Assembly (NCBI RefSeq): GCF_002858675.1
Contig: NZ_PJZF01000001.1
Location: 434,001-498,000, forward strand
Direction: 5' to 3'
Source of the DNA: Chimaeribacter californicus
GTDB lineage: Bacteria > Pseudomonadota > Gammaproteobacteria > Enterobacterales > Enterobacteriaceae
Length of the DNA stretch: 64,000 bases
Position 1 is the first letter of the stretch; every line of letters starts with the position of its first letter. Both the position numbers and the translations under genes were made by a program. Below are positions 9,656-19,500 of the stretch, in pieces. The notes under the pieces are model-generated. The model had not been told where the DNA came from and did not search any database. It saw only the letters and a list, made by a program, of their open reading frames with translations.

Positions 9656-11302
9656 ATGACCAACATCACGAAAAAAACAGTGCTGGCCGTGGCGGTCATG
9701 GCAGCGACCAGTATCATCACTGTCAGCAGTGCGTTTGCGGCAGAAGTGCCGGCCGGCGTCCAGCTGGCAGCGAAGCAGGAGCTGGTGCGTAACAACGGAT
9801 CGGAAGTGCAGTCCCTTGATCCGCATAAAGTGGAAGGGGTACCTGAGTCCAACGTTATCCGCGACTTACTGGAAGGGCTGGTCAATACCTCCGTCAAAGA
9901 CGGCAGCGTAACGCCGGGTGTGGCAGAGAGCTGGGACAACAAAGACTTCAAAGTCTGGACATTCCATCTGCGCAAAGATGCTAAATGGTCAAACGGCGAT
10001 CCGGTCACGGCGGAAGATTTCGTGTTCAGCTGGCAGCGCCTGGCCGATCCGAAAACCGCTTCCCCGTATGAAAGCTACCTGCAATATGGCCACATCGCCA
10101 ATATTGATGACATCATCACCGGCAAAAAAAGCCCGGATACGCTGGGCGTGAAAGCGGTAGATGATCACACCCTGGAAGTCACCCTGACTGAACCGGTGCC
10201 GTACTTCGTTAAAATGCTCTCCCATACCTCGATGAAACCGGTCAATAAGAAAGTCGTGGAGAAATTCGGTGATAAATGGACGCAGCCGGAAAACTACGTC
10301 AGCAACGGCGCTTACAAGCTGAAGAACTGGACAGTCAACGAGCGCATCGTGCTGGAGCGCAACCCGCAATACTGGGATAACGCCCACACCGTGATCAATC
10401 AGGTAACGTACCTGCCGATCTCCTCTGAAGTCACTGATGTTAACCGCTACCGCAGTGGTGAAATCGACATGACTTACAACAACATGCCGATTGAACTGTT
10501 CCAGAAGCTGAAGAAAGAGATCCCAACCGAGGTGCATGTTGACCCGTACCTCTGCACCTATTATTACGAAATCAATAACCAGAAAGCCCCGTTCACGGAT
10601 GTGCGTGTGCGTACCGCGCTGAAAATGGGCCTGGATCGTGACATCATCGTCAATAAAGTAAAAAACCAGGGTGATCTGCCGGCTTACGGCTTTACCCCGC
10701 CTTACACAGACGGCACCGAAGGCAAGCTGACCAAACCGGAGTGGTTCACCTGGACGCAGGAAAAACGTAACGAAGAGGCCAAAAAACTGCTGGCAGAAGC
10801 GGGCTATGGCCCGGGTAAACCGCTGAGTTTTGATCTGTTGTACAACACCTCTGACCTGCATAAAAAACTGGCGATTGCTGTCTCGTCCATCTGGAAGAAA
10901 AACCTGGGCGTTAACGTGAAGCTGGAAAACCAGGAGTGGAAAACCTTCCTGGACACCCGCCATCAGGGCACCTTTGATGTGGCGCGTGCCGGCTGGTGTT
11001 CTGACTACAATGAGCCGACCTCATTCCTGAACGTCATGCTCTCTACCAGCAGCAACAATACCTCTCACTACAAGAGTGAGATATTTGACAAACTGATCGC
11101 CGATACCGCGACAGTAAAAACTGACAGTGAGCGTGCAGACCTTTACCAGAAAGCAGAAGCACAGCTGGATAAAGACTCCGTGATCGTCCCGGTCTACTAC
11201 TATGTCAATGCGCGTCTGGTGAAACCTTACGTCGGCGGCTATACCGGTAAAGACCCGCAGGACAACGTCTACGTCAAAGACCTCTACATTATTAAACACT
11301 GA
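9656..11302 (+). CDS. oppA: Periplasmic oligopeptide-binding protein, second copy
   Basis: 548 residues from ATG 9656, which is preceded by GTGGAG; the frame is open further upstream, but those codons precede the RBS. Signal peptide ~1-28 (MTNITKKTVLAV...SSAFA) is followed by the mature start AEVPAGVQLAAKQ. Family 5 binding-protein features are VRNNGSEVQSLDPHKVEGVPESN and GWCSDYNEPTSF. It resembles the E. coli OppA sequence (as I recall it) more closely than the first copy does, so it is probably the ancestral gene. Role: high-affinity oligopeptide uptake and cell-wall peptide recycling. An 11324-11350 hairpin follows, before oppB, which would favour binding protein over permease in the mRNA. 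Confidence 0.97.
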   Translation: MTNITKKTVLAVAVMAATSIITVSSAFAAEVPAGVQLAAKQELVRNNGSEVQSLDPHKVEGVPESNVIRDLLEGLVNTSVKDGSVTPGVAESWDNKDFKVWTFHLRKDAKWSNGDPVTAEDFVFSWQRLADPKTASPYESYLQYGHIANIDDIITGKKSPDTLGVKAVDDHTLEVTLTEPVPYFVKMLSHTSMKPVNKKVVEKFGDKWTQPENYVSNGAYKLKNWTVNERIVLERNPQYWDNAHTVINQVTYLPISSEVTDVNRYRSGEIDMTYNNMPIELFQKLKKEIPTEVHVDPYLCTYYYEINNQKAPFTDVRVRTALKMGLDRDIIVNKVKNQGDLPAYGFTPPYTDGTEGKLTKPEWFTWTQEKRNEEAKKLLAEAGYGPGKPLSFDLLYNTSDLHKKLAIAVSSIWKKNLGVNVKLENQEWKTFLDTRHQGTFDVARAGWCSDYNEPTSFLNVMLSTSSNNTSHYKSEIFDKLIADTATVKTDSERADLYQKAEAQLDKDSVIVPVYYYVNARLVKPYVGGYTGKDPQDNVYVKDLYIIKH

Positions 11303-11323
11303 GTGGGTTAAACACTGAGTGTT

Positions 11324-11350
11324 AGCGGGCAGGCTATGTGGCTGCCCGCT
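11324..11350 (+). promoter_or_regulatory. Stem-loop in the oppA-oppB gap
   Basis: AGCGGGCAG and CTGCCCGCT form a 9-bp stem with a 9-nt loop. There is no strong T-run, so it is probably a partial terminator or 3' stabiliser that sets the OppA:permease ratio. Confidence 0.65.
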
Positions 11351-11417
11351 TATAATAATGAAGAGAGTGAGCTGTCGTTATAAAGCCGTTATTGCGGCTT
11401 AAAAACAGGTATGGGCA

Positions 11418-12338
11418 ATGTTAAAGTTTATTTTCCGTCGCTGTCTGGAAGCGATTCCGACACTTTTTATCCTGATCACCATCTCGTTCTTTATGATGCG
11501 TCTTGCGCCGGGCAGCCCTTTTACCGGTGAGCGTAATCTTCCGCCTGAGGTGATGGCCAATATTGAGGCGAAATATCACCTCAATGATCCGATGTACAAA
11601 CAGTATTTTAATTACCTTGAGCAACTGGCCAAAGGCGATTTCGGCCCCTCGTTTAAATACAAAGACTACACCGTCAACGATTTGGTCGCCGCGTCCTTCC
11701 CGGTGTCAGCCAAACTGGGGCTGGCAGCATTTGTGCTGGCGGTGGTGCTGGGGGTCACTGCCGGCGTCATTGCTGCGCTGAACCAGAACACCAAATGGGA
11801 TTATACCGTGATGGGATTCGCGATGACCGGGGTCGTCATTCCGAGCTTTGTGGTGGCACCGCTGCTGGTGCTGATCTTCTCGATTACCCTGAAGTGGTTG
11901 CCGGGCGGGGGCTGGAACGGCGGGGCACCCAAATTCATCATCCTGCCGATGGTGGCGCTGTCGCTGGCGTATATCGCCAGTATCGCGCGTATTACCCGCG
12001 GCTCGATGATTGAAGTGCTGCATTCCAATTTCATCCGCACTGCGCGTGCCAAAGGACTGCCGCTGCGCCGCATCATTTTGCGCCATGCGCTGAAGCCGGC
12101 GCTATTGCCGGTGATGTCCTACATGGGCCCGGCGTTTGTCGGCATCATCACCGGGTCAATGGTGATTGAAACCATTTATGGTCTGCCGGGCATTGGCCAG
12201 CTGTTTGTGAACGGCGCCCTGAACCGTGACTATTCGCTGGTGCTGAGCCTGACCATTCTGGTGGGCGGGCTGACGATTCTGTTCAATGCGATTGTTGACG
12301 TGCTGTATGCCGTTATCGATCCGAAAATCCGTTATTAA
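11418..12338 (+). CDS. oppB: Oligopeptide ABC transporter permease OppB
   Basis: 306 residues, the normal OppB size. The N-terminus MLKFIFRRCLEAIPTLFILITI is the first membrane helix of this permease type, and six membrane segments are visible. The EAA coupling loop reads RTARAKGLPLRRIILRHALKPA, which contacts the OppD/F ATPases. The end DVLYAVIDPKIRY is typical. It partners OppC in the inner membrane channel. It lies 115 bp after oppA and 15 bp before oppC, within one operon. Confidence 0.97.
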   Translation: MLKFIFRRCLEAIPTLFILITISFFMMRLAPGSPFTGERNLPPEVMANIEAKYHLNDPMYKQYFNYLEQLAKGDFGPSFKYKDYTVNDLVAASFPVSAKLGLAAFVLAVVLGVTAGVIAALNQNTKWDYTVMGFAMTGVVIPSFVVAPLLVLIFSITLKWLPGGGWNGGAPKFIILPMVALSLAYIASIARITRGSMIEVLHSNFIRTARAKGLPLRRIILRHALKPALLPVMSYMGPAFVGIITGSMVIETIYGLPGIGQLFVNGALNRDYSLVLSLTILVGGLTILFNAIVDVLYAVIDPKIRY

Positions 12339-12353
12339 CGCTGGAGCACGCTC

Positions 12354-13262
12354 ATGATTGTCAGTAAGAAAAACAGCGAAGCTCTGGAAAGTTTCACTGA
12401 AAAACTGGAAGTGGAAGGGCGCAGCCTGTGGCAGGATGCTCGCCGTCGTTTTATGCATAACCGTGCAGCGGTCACCAGCCTGGTGGTGCTCTGCCTGATT
12501 GCGCTATTCGTCGCGCTGGCACCGCTGCTTGCCGCTTTTACCTACGATGATACCGACTGGAACATGATGTCCGCCGCGCCGGATATGGCATCCGGCCACT
12601 ATTTCGGCACGGACTCCTCCGGGCGTGACCTGCTGGTGCGGGTGGCAATCGGCGGGCGCATCTCTCTGATGGTGGGGGTCGCGGCAGCGCTGGTGGCGGT
12701 GATCGTCGGCACCCTTTACGGTTCACTCTCGGGTTACCTGGGCGGCAAAACGGACTCCGTGATGATGCGCCTGCTGGAGATTCTTAACTCCTTCCCGTTC
12801 ATGTTTTTCGTCATCCTGTTGGTGACCTTCTTTGGTCAGAACATCCTGCTAATCTTTGTGGCAATCGGCATGGTGTCGTGGCTGGACATGGCGCGTATTG
12901 TGCGTGGCCAGACCCTGAGCCTGAAACGCAAAGAGTTCATCGAAGCGGCGCTGGTGGGCGGGGTCTCTACCCGCAATATCGTGCTGCGCCATATCGTTCC
13001 GAACGTGCTGGGCGTGGTGGTGGTGTATGCCTCATTACTGGTGCCGAGCATGATCCTGTTTGAGTCCTTCCTGAGTTTCCTGGGGCTGGGCACGCAGGAG
13101 CCGCTGAGCAGTTGGGGGGCGCTGTTAAGTGACGGTGCCAACTCCATGGAAGTTTCACCCTGGTTGCTGCTGTTCCCGGCAGGTTTCCTGGTTGTCACTC
13201 TGTTTTGTTTTAACTTTATCGGCGATGGCTTGCGTGATGCCCTCGACCCGAAAGATCGTTAA
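12354..13262 (+). CDS. oppC: Oligopeptide ABC transporter permease OppC
   Basis: 302 residues. It has the N-terminal cytoplasmic extension typical of OppC/DppC (about 40 residues) before the first membrane helix ([20 protein letters not shown]). [21 protein letters not shown] is the conserved periplasmic/loop signature. The coupling loop is [21 protein letters not shown]. It is the second inner-membrane permease subunit of the oligopeptide importer. It lies 15 bp after oppB and 11 bp before oppD. Confidence 0.97.
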   Translation: MIVSKKNSEALESFTEKLEVEGRSLWQDARRRFMHNRAAVTSLVVLCLIALFVALAPLLAAFTYDDTDWNMMSAAPDMASGHYFGTDSSGRDLLVRVAIGGRISLMVGVAAALVAVIVGTLYGSLSGYLGGKTDSVMMRLLEILNSFPFMFFVILLVTFFGQNILLIFVAIGMVSWLDMARIVRGQTLSLKRKEFIEAALVGGVSTRNIVLRHIVPNVLGVVVVYASLLVPSMILFESFLSFLGLGTQEPLSSWGALLSDGANSMEVSPWLLLFPAGFLVVTLFCFNFIGDGLRDALDPKDR

Positions 13263-13273
13263 GGAGTGCAATC

Positions 13274-14269
13274 ATGAGCATCATTACTGTGAATACGCCG
13301 GCAACAAGTCTGCTGGATGTCAAAGATCTGCGCGTAACCTTCGGCACACCGGACGGTGATGTCACAGCAGTCAACGATCTTAACTTTGACCTGCGTGCCG
13401 GCGAAACGCTGGGTATCGTGGGTGAATCCGGTTCCGGCAAATCCCAGACGGCCTTTGCCCTGATGGGCCTGCTGGCCAGCAACGGCCGCATTGGCGGCTC
13501 GGCAAAACTGAACGGGCGGGAGATCCTGAACCTGCCGGAAGCGCAGCTCAACAAACTGCGCGCCGAGGAGATCGCCATGATCTTCCAGGATCCGATGACC
13601 TCGCTGAACCCCTACATGCGGGTGGGCGAGCAGCTGATAGAAGTGTTGCAGCTGCACAAAAAGATGAGCCGCCGCGAGGCGTTTGATGAGTCTGTGCGGA
13701 TGCTGGACGCGGTCAAAATGCCGGAAGCGCGCAAGCGTATGGCGATGTACCCGCACGAGTTCTCCGGCGGGATGCGCCAGCGGGTGATGATCGCCATGGC
13801 GCTGCTCTGCCAGCCCAAACTGCTGATAGCCGATGAACCGACCACCGCGCTCGATGTCACGGTACAGGCGCAGATCATGACGTTGCTGAACGAGCTGAAA
13901 CGCGAATTCAACACCGCCATCATCATGATTACCCACGATCTGGGGGTGGTGGCCGGTATCTGTGACAAAGTGCTGGTGATGTATGCCGGCCGCACCATGG
14001 AGTATGGCAGCGCACGTGATGTTTTCTATCAGCCGACGCACCCGTACTCTATCGGCCTGCTGAACGCGGTGCCGCGCCTGGATGCCGAAGGCGAAACCCT
14101 GATGACGATTCCCGGCAATCCGCCTAACCTGCTGCGCCTGCCGAAAGGGTGCCCCTTCCAGCCGCGCTGCCCCTACGCGATGGAGATCTGTTCTAACGCA
14201 CCGCCGTTGGAACGCTTTGGTGATGGGCGCCTGCGCGCCTGCTTCAAGCCGGTAGAGGAGTTAGTATGA
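13274..14269 (+). CDS. oppD: Oligopeptide ABC transporter ATPase OppD
   Basis: 331 residues. Walker A is GESGSGKSQ, the Q-loop lies in [13 protein letters not shown], the ABC signature is FSGGMRQRV, Walker B is [12 protein letters not shown] and the switch His is in ITHDLGVV. The C-terminal oligopeptide-type extension has cysteines ([14 protein letters not shown]) that bind a 4Fe-4S cluster in relatives. It hydrolyses ATP on the cytoplasmic face to drive peptide import with OppF. The stop codon overlaps the oppF start by 4 bp (ATGA), indicating translational coupling. Confidence 0.98.
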   Translation: MSIITVNTPATSLLDVKDLRVTFGTPDGDVTAVNDLNFDLRAGETLGIVGESGSGKSQTAFALMGLLASNGRIGGSAKLNGREILNLPEAQLNKLRAEEIAMIFQDPMTSLNPYMRVGEQLIEVLQLHKKMSRREAFDESVRMLDAVKMPEARKRMAMYPHEFSGGMRQRVMIAMALLCQPKLLIADEPTTALDVTVQAQIMTLLNELKREFNTAIIMITHDLGVVAGICDKVLVMYAGRTMEYGSARDVFYQPTHPYSIGLLNAVPRLDAEGETLMTIPGNPPNLLRLPKGCPFQPRCPYAMEICSNAPPLERFGDGRLRACFKPVEELV

Positions 14270-15267
14270 ACAGCGTCGCTGAAAAGAAAGTCTTGCTTGA
14301 AGTCGCCGATCTGAAAGTGCATTTCGATATCAAAGACGGGAAACAGTGGTTCTGGCAACCGCCAAAAACCCTGAAAGCGGTAGACGGCGTGACCCTGCGG
14401 TTATTCGAAGGGGAAACCCTGGGCGTGGTGGGGGAGTCCGGCTGCGGTAAATCGACCTTTGCGCGGGCTATTATCGGCCTGGTCAAAGCCACCAGCGGAC
14501 GGGTCGCCTGGCTGGGGAAAGATCTGCTCAGCATGAACGATGCGCAGTGGCGTGAAACCCGCAGCGATATTCAGATGATTTTCCAGGACCCGCTGGCCTC
14601 GCTGAACCCGCGGATGACCATCGGTGAAATTATCGCCGAGCCGCTGCGCACTTATTATCCGAAGATGCCGCGCGCTGAGGTCAAAGAGAAAGTCAAAGCG
14701 ATGATGATGAAGGTGGGGCTGCTGCCTAACCTGGTTAACCGCTATCCCCATGAATTTTCAGGCGGCCAGTGCCAGCGCATCGGCATTGCGCGCGCGCTGA
14801 TCCTGGAGCCGAAGCTGATCATCTGTGATGAGCCGGTCTCCGCGCTGGATGTTTCCATCCAGGCGCAGGTGGTGAACCTGTTACAGAAACTGCAACGGGA
14901 AATGGGGCTGTCGTTGATCTTTATCGCCCACGATCTGGCGGTGGTGAAGCACATTTCTGACCGGGTACTGGTGATGTACCTGGGGCATGCGGTGGAGCTG
15001 GGCACCTATGACGAGGTGTACCATAATCCGCAGCATCCCTATACGCGCGCCTTGATGTCGGCGGTGCCGATCCCCGATCCGGACAAAGAGAAGCTGAAAG
15101 TTATCCAGTTGCTGGAAGGCGATTTGCCGTCACCGATTAACCCGCCTTCTGGGTGTGTTTTCCGTACCCGCTGCCCGATCGCCGGGCCGGAATGCGCGCA
15201 AACCCGTCCGCTACTGGAGGGCAGTTTCCGCCACGCGGTTTCCTGCCTGAAAGTTGACCCGCTGTAA
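14266..15267 (+). CDS. oppF: Oligopeptide ABC transporter ATPase OppF
   Basis: 333 residues. Walker A is GESGCGKST, the signature is [10 protein letters not shown], Walker B is [12 protein letters not shown] and the switch His is in IAHDLAVV. The C-terminal cysteine motif [14 protein letters not shown] parallels OppD. It forms the ATPase heterodimer with OppD on the inner face of the membrane. ATGA overlap with oppD. It is the last gene of the operon and is followed by a strong terminator. Confidence 0.98.
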   Translation: MNSVAEKKVLLEVADLKVHFDIKDGKQWFWQPPKTLKAVDGVTLRLFEGETLGVVGESGCGKSTFARAIIGLVKATSGRVAWLGKDLLSMNDAQWRETRSDIQMIFQDPLASLNPRMTIGEIIAEPLRTYYPKMPRAEVKEKVKAMMMKVGLLPNLVNRYPHEFSGGQCQRIGIARALILEPKLIICDEPVSALDVSIQAQVVNLLQKLQREMGLSLIFIAHDLAVVKHISDRVLVMYLGHAVELGTYDEVYHNPQHPYTRALMSAVPIPDPDKEKLKVIQLLEGDLPSPINPPSGCVFRTRCPIAGPECAQTRPLLEGSFRHAVSCLKVDPL

Positions 15268-15290
15268 CGGCTCCGCGTTACTGTGAACCC

Positions 15291-15321
15291 AGACACCGCG
15301 CCTGCTGCGCGGTGTCTTTTT
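15291..15321 (+). terminator. Rho-independent terminator of the opp operon
   Basis: AGACACCGCG-CCTGCT-GCGCGGTGTCT stem followed by TTTTTA, 24 bp after the oppF stop codon. Confidence 0.93.
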
Positions 15322-15497
15322 ACGCCTCGTACCTTATAAAACGCTGACTGATGACTCGCCGCTGCTCAACGTGTTATATAGTTACAACATACTTTTAGGT
15401 GCTCTTTAATTACCCAGGCATCGGTGATGAGCTCATTTTCAAATCGTCTTGCAGGGCGTAATCGGCAGGCAGTGACGTATCAGCAACCGCGGGAATA

Positions 15498-15646
15498 AGG
15501 GCAGCAGCAGGGCGTCAGGGCAGCAGCAGGGCATCAGGGCAGCAGCAGGGCGTCAGGGCAGCAGCAGGGCATCAGGGCAGCAGCAGGGCATCAGGGCAGC
15601 AGCAGGGCATCAGGGCAGCAGCAGGGCGTCAGGGCAACAGCAAGGC
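15498..15646. repeat. 19-bp tandem repeat (VNTR-like), seven copies plus a decayed eighth
   Basis: Unit AGGGCAGCAGCAGGGCRTC. Seven contiguous 19-bp copies run from 15498 to 15630. They are identical except at unit position 17, which reads G,A,G,A,A,A,G in order. A degenerate eighth (AGGGCAACAGCAAGGC) ends at 15646. It lies between the opp terminator and yciU in otherwise non-coding DNA (15322-15704). The unit is not a multiple of three and no gene covers it. Confidence 0.95.
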
Positions 15647-15656
15647 AACAGCAGGG

Positions 15657-15686
15657 GGCAGGCCGACAAACCGCTGTCGGCCTGCC
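15657..15686. terminator. Long stem-loop downstream of yciU
   Basis: GGCAGGCCGACA-AACCGC-TGTCGGCCTGCC: a perfect 12-bp stem with a 6-nt loop, 18 bp beyond the yciU stop codon. No clear T-run on either strand, so it is either a terminator of unusual type or a transcript-end stabiliser. Confidence 0.65.
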
Positions 15687-15704
15687 GCACGCAGGGTGGG
15701 GCAG

Positions 15705-16028
15705 TTACTCTTTCCAGAGAATATGGCAGAACTTGTGATCTTTTTCGCGGCAGATCAAAACACGGGCAAACACATCATTAATCGGTTCGCCATCCGCATC
15801 CGCCAGGCCAATCACCACCTCGGCAAAAAAGTCCGGGTTCAGATCGAGATCGACATGTTCACTCCAGTCTTCGGCCGGGTCGTACAGCTCCGCACCACCG
15901 CGCTCTTCGAACTGAAGATTGAACAGCAGCACATCCGCAGGATCCAGATTATCGGTCGCCAGCTCCAGAAAAATATCGTAAGCCTGCTCCAGCGTTTCAT
16001 CTTCAGTCAGGCGGTTATTCAGATCCAT
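15705..16028 (-). CDS. yciU: DUF440 family acidic protein YciU
   Basis: 107 residues starting at ATG 16028 ([20 protein letters not shown]). A TTG two codons upstream lies too close to the RBS (ACGGGA). The protein is strongly acidic and near-identical in pattern to E. coli YciU ([36 protein letters not shown]). The family fold (Haemophilus HI1450) has been proposed to mimic double-stranded DNA by charge; no process is established. It lies 132 bp downstream of clsA on the same strand, as in E. coli. Confidence 0.93.
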   Translation of the reverse strand: MDLNNRLTEDETLEQAYDIFLELATDNLDPADVLLFNLQFEERGGAELYDPAEDWSEHVDLDLNPDFFAEVVIGLADADGEPINDVFARVLICREKDHKFCHILWKE

Positions 16029-16160
16029 ATACAATCCCGTGAGTAAAATGGGGGAATCAGCAGCATAGCATGGGCTGCCGCACTCTTTTTAAACCTTTTC
16101 TCTATGAAAGAGAGGCCGCCTTTGTCTGTTTGCGCAGGGCAATGGCGGCCGCCCCGTTTT

Positions 16161-17621
16161 TTACAGCAGCGGGCTGAAAAAGTAAAACAGCCGCTCAACG
16201 ATCCGGTGCCATAATGGCCGGTTCAGCCATTTTTTGCCGTTTAACAGGGTTGAACGTGCAATATAATCTTCCTGCACCCGGGCCAGATCGGCCCCAAAAC
16301 CATCATCATCAATCACCAGCGTGATCTCAAAATTGAGCCACAGGCTGCGCATATCAAGGTTCACCGTGCCGACCAGGCTGAGCTGCCCATCCACCAGCAC
16401 GCTCTTGGTGTGCAGCAGCCCGCCCTCAAATTGATAGATATTGACGCCCGCCTCCAGTAACTCATTAAAGAAGGCCCGGCTGGCCCAGTCCACCAGCAAG
16501 GAGTCGTTTTTGCGCGGCACAATGATGCTGACTTCCACCCCCCGCTGGGCGGCGGTACAGATGGCGTGCAGCAGATCATCACTGGGCACAAAATAGGGCG
16601 TGGTCATGATCAGCTGTTCACGTGCGGAATAGGCCGCGGTCAGCAGCGCCTGATGGATCATCTCCTCCGGGAAGCCGGGGCCGGACGCGATCACCTGGAT
16701 GGTATGCCCGCTCTCCTGCTCAAACGGCATAATGGTGGATTCCGGTTCCGGCGGCAGAATACGCTTACCGGTTTCGATCTCCCAGTCACAGGAGTAGACG
16801 ATGCCCATCGTCGTGGCGACCGGCCCCTCCATGCGCGCCATCAGGTCAACCCACTGGCCGACGCCGGAATCCTGCTTGAAATAGCGCGGGTCCACCATAT
16901 TCATGCTGCCGGTATAGGCCACATAGTTGTCGATCAACACTACCTTACGGTGCTGGCGCAGGTCCATGCGGCGCAGGAACACGCGGAACAGGTTTACTTT
17001 CAGCGCTTCCACCACCTCAATCCCGGCGTTACGCATCATTGCCGGGTAGGGGCTGCGGAAAAATTGCAGGCTGCCGGCGGAGTCGAGCAGCAACCGGCAA
17101 TGGATGCCGCGGCGGGCAGCGGCCATCAGGGATTCCGCCACCTGATCAACCAGCCCGCCCGGCTGCCAGATGTAAAACACCATCTCAATATTATGGCGCG
17201 CCAGCTCAATATCCCGGATCAGCGACTTCAGGGTGTCATCACAGGTGGTCAGCAACTGCAACTGATTGCCTTTGACGCCAGGCACTCCCTGGCGGCGTTC
17301 ACACAGCTGGAACAGCGGCAAGGCGACCTCGCTGTGCTCTGTGGCAAAAATATCCTTGGATTGTTTAAGCTCGCTCAGCCAGCGTGCGGTGGCGGGCCAC
17401 ATCGCCTTGGCACGCTCAGCGCGGCGTTTGCCCAAATGCAGTTCCCCAAAGGAGAGATAGGCCACAATCCCTACCAGCGGCAGGATATAGATAATCAGCA
17501 GCCAGGCCATGGCCGACGTCACCACCCGGCGTTTCATCAGAATCCGCAGGGTAATCCCGGCAATCAGTAACCAATAGCCAAAGACCATCAGCCAACTGAT
17601 CACTGTATAAAATGTTGTCAT
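16161..17621 (-). CDS. clsA: Cardiolipin synthase A
   Basis: 486 residues from ATG 17621, the same length as E. coli ClsA; a TTG eight codons earlier is rejected. Two N-terminal membrane helices (residues ~3-25 and ~35-58) anchor it in the inner membrane. Two phospholipase-D HKD motifs are intact: [10 protein letters not shown] (mid-protein) and [11 protein letters not shown] (C-terminal half), each followed by a GS/GT-N motif ([16 protein letters not shown]). Known reaction: two phosphatidylglycerol to cardiolipin plus glycerol. Neighbours yciU and yciY match E. coli. Confidence 0.97.
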   Translation of the reverse strand: MTTFYTVISWLMVFGYWLLIAGITLRILMKRRVVTSAMAWLLIIYILPLVGIVAYLSFGELHLGKRRAERAKAMWPATARWLSELKQSKDIFATEHSEVALPLFQLCERRQGVPGVKGNQLQLLTTCDDTLKSLIRDIELARHNIEMVFYIWQPGGLVDQVAESLMAAARRGIHCRLLLDSAGSLQFFRSPYPAMMRNAGIEVVEALKVNLFRVFLRRMDLRQHRKVVLIDNYVAYTGSMNMVDPRYFKQDSGVGQWVDLMARMEGPVATTMGIVYSCDWEIETGKRILPPEPESTIMPFEQESGHTIQVIASGPGFPEEMIHQALLTAAYSAREQLIMTTPYFVPSDDLLHAICTAAQRGVEVSIIVPRKNDSLLVDWASRAFFNELLEAGVNIYQFEGGLLHTKSVLVDGQLSLVGTVNLDMRSLWLNFEITLVIDDDGFGADLARVQEDYIARSTLLNGKKWLNRPLWHRIVERLFYFFSPLL

Positions 17622-17875
17622 AAGGGCGAAAAATCCTGTTCGCAAGCCGTTTTACTGAGTTTACGCAGAGTTAACGAAAGGTGAAACCTTTTGTCCCACA
17701 TAAAGCGGTGCAAAGTGATCAGACCTGTAAGCCGCCGTTACGGCACGCCGCGTATGCCGGGGGCTGCAGGGAAAGACTGATAAAAAGCAGGGAATTAGCG
17801 CAGCATTTTTAGACTTGGATCACAAAATGAAATGCCTATAATGCCCCGGTCACCCCAGAACTGAGAATTATCGTC

Positions 17876-18049
17876 ATGAAACGCACCAGAAATGAAGTGG
17901 GACGCTGGCGGATGCTGCGTCAACAGCAACGCCGCCGCAGCCGTTGGCTGGAGGCGCAGTCGCGTCGTTACCGGCACATCTACCGGATCCGTGCGGTAAA
18001 CCACCATCAGCTGCTGCGTCGTATGGTGCTTAATGCGGTGAATTACTGA
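17876..18049 (+). CDS. yciY: Small basic protein YciY
   Basis: 57-residue ORF: ATG 17876 to TGA 18047-18049. It starts MKRTRNEVGRWRMLRQQ and is extremely rich in Arg (RRRSRWLEAQSRR). E. coli YciY, as I recall it, starts MKRSRTEVGRWRM, has the same length and has the same place next to clsA. Function unknown; the charge suggests nucleic-acid or membrane-surface contact, which is inference. It is divergent from clsA (255 bp apart) and followed by a terminator. Confidence 0.85.
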   Translation: MKRTRNEVGRWRMLRQQQRRRSRWLEAQSRRYRHIYRIRAVNHHQLLRRMVLNAVNY

Positions 18050-18055
18050 GTGAAC

Positions 18056-18079
18056 AACAGTCCCTGGCGGGACTGTTTT
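18056..18079 (+). terminator. Terminator of yciY
   Basis: AACAGTCCC-TGGC-GGGACTGTT, a 9-bp stem ending in TTTT, 7 bp after the yciY stop codon. Confidence 0.88.
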
Positions 18080-18121
18080 GCATTCTGGGCACAGTAACGT
18101 GAGAAACAGCGCCCGGCCCGC

Positions 18122-18418
18122 TTAAAAGGTGCGGCGGAACGGCTTCACTACCACTGATTTATAGATCCCGGCAGCCAGATAAGGCTCGGCATCTGCCCAT
18201 GCCTGCGCCTCAGCCAGCGAATCAAATTCCGCAATAATCGTGGAGCCGGTAAACCCGGCGTCACCCGGATCGTTACTGTCGATAGCCGGATGCGGCCCGG
18301 CAACAATCAGACGCCCGGCGTCATGCAGCGCCTGCAAACGCGCCAGATGTTCCGGGCGGGCAGCCTGGCGTTTCGCCAGCGTGTCAGGATGATCTTCGCA
18401 ATAGAACAGATAGAGCAT
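18122..18418 (-). CDS. yciI: YciI family protein
   Basis: 98 residues starting [17 protein letters not shown]. YciI-like dimeric alpha/beta barrel with the His in ARPEHLARL and Asp in LHDAGR that form the putative active-site pair, and the core [23 protein letters not shown]. Enzymatic role in E. coli is unproven; relatives include dehydrochlorinases. In E. coli kch lies between yciY and yciI; here it is absent. Confidence 0.93.
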   Translation of the reverse strand: MLYLFYCEDHPDTLAKRQAARPEHLARLQALHDAGRLIVAGPHPAIDSNDPGDAGFTGSTIIAEFDSLAEAQAWADAEPYLAAGIYKSVVVKPFRRTF

Positions 18419-18644
18419 ATTTCACCTTTCAAATCATTAGGCTGAACAGCGTTCTACCATAACGGAAAAACGGGGCGCGCGGGAAGGGGTTAACGTGCGT
18501 TCTGCGGCGCGGCGGCACGCTGACTACGTTAACAAAACGTAACTTCTGTAGGGTTAATTCTCTTGGCCTGTTAATAAGTTGCTGAAAAAAGCGGATTAGC
18601 GTTTTTTTCTCTGGCCGGAGGGGAAGAGTTACCCGCTGCTTATT

Positions 18645-18667
18645 GAATATGATTGCTATTTGCATTT
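18645..18667. promoter_or_regulatory. Probable Fur box of tonB
   Basis: GAATATGATTGCTATTTGC, followed by ATTT, resembles the 19-bp Fur consensus (12 of 19 positions by eye) and closely resembles the element I recall in the E. coli tonB promoter. It lies 33 bp upstream of the tonB start. Confidence 0.7.
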
Positions 18668-18699
18668 AAACTTGCGGCTTCAGAGGAAAACGAATCATT

Positions 18700-19449
18700 A
18701 TGCCGCCAAAAACCTTCTCATTTGCCCGCAGGATATCGCTCCCGGTTGTGCTCTCGGTTGGATTGCATAGTGCCGTGGTTGGCGGTTTGCTTTATGCCTC
18801 CTTTAATCAGGAGATCACCTTGCCGCCTAAACAGGAGGCGCCGATCAGCGTCACCATGGTGAATCCGGCGGATTTTGCCCCGCCGAAAGCGGCAGAGCCG
18901 CCGCCACCGGTTGAACCGGAGCCCATGCCGCCGGAGCCGGAGGTACAGCCGGAGCCTGAACCGGAGCCGCCGCCACCGCCGAAAGCGGTGACCATTGAGA
19001 AGCCAAAGCCGAAACCGGTTGAGAAAAAGGTTGAAAAGCCAAAACCGAAGCCCCGGCCCAAAGAGGTGGTGAAACCGGCAGAGCGCCAGGCCAAACCGGA
19101 CGCCACGCCGTTTAGCCAGACGGCCAACACACCGTCACCGGCGAAGGCCGCACCGGCGGCGGCAGCGCAACCTGCGGTGGCCCAGGGGCCGCGCCCGCTG
19201 CAGCGTGACCAGCCCACCTACCCACAGCGTGCCTTTGCCCTGCGGCTGGAAGGGCGGGTCAAAGTCCAGTTTGATGTGGAGAGCGACGGCAGCGTAGGGA
19301 ATGTGCGTATCTTGTCTGCGGAGCCACGCAACATGTTCGAGCGCGAAGTCAAACAGGCGATGCGCAAATGGCGTTACGAAGCGAAGCCCGGTAAAGATCT
19401 GGTGGTGACCATCGTGTTTAAAATCAATGGCGGCAGCAGCATCCAGTAA
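18700..19449 (+). CDS. tonB: TonB energy-transducing protein
   Basis: 249 residues. A short basic N-terminus precedes a single signal-anchor helix ([22 protein letters not shown]) that includes the Ser/His pair (S..LH) needed for ExbB/ExbD coupling. Residues ~60-140 form the Pro-Glu then Pro-Lys rich periplasmic spacer ([16 protein letters not shown]). The C-terminal domain has [21 protein letters not shown], where the YP residues contact TonB boxes, ending in [10 protein letters not shown]. Known role: transmits proton-motive force to outer-membrane siderophore and B12 receptors. A Fur-like box lies upstream. Confidence 0.97.
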   Translation: MPPKTFSFARRISLPVVLSVGLHSAVVGGLLYASFNQEITLPPKQEAPISVTMVNPADFAPPKAAEPPPPVEPEPMPPEPEVQPEPEPEPPPPPKAVTIEKPKPKPVEKKVEKPKPKPRPKEVVKPAERQAKPDATPFSQTANTPSPAKAAPAAAAQPAVAQGPRPLQRDQPTYPQRAFALRLEGRVKVQFDVESDGSVGNVRILSAEPRNMFEREVKQAMRKWRYEAKPGKDLVVTIVFKINGGSSIQ

Positions 19450-19454
19450 GCGAA

Positions 19455-19485
19455 AAAAAGCCACGGCACAGGCCGTGGCTTTTTT
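19455..19485. terminator. Bidirectional terminator between tonB and yciA
   Basis: AGCCACGGC-ACAG-GCCGTGGCT with seven A on the left and six T on the right. Confidence 0.93.
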
Positions 19486-19500
19486 CTGACGCGGGGCAGG

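Noticed and set aside
15498-15646. CRISPR array
   Set aside because: The 19-bp units are directly contiguous with no spacers, and there are no cas genes.
18807-19217. Gly/Ser-rich open frame antisense to tonB
   Set aside because: It is simply the complement of TonB's Pro/Glu/Lys-rich spacer.
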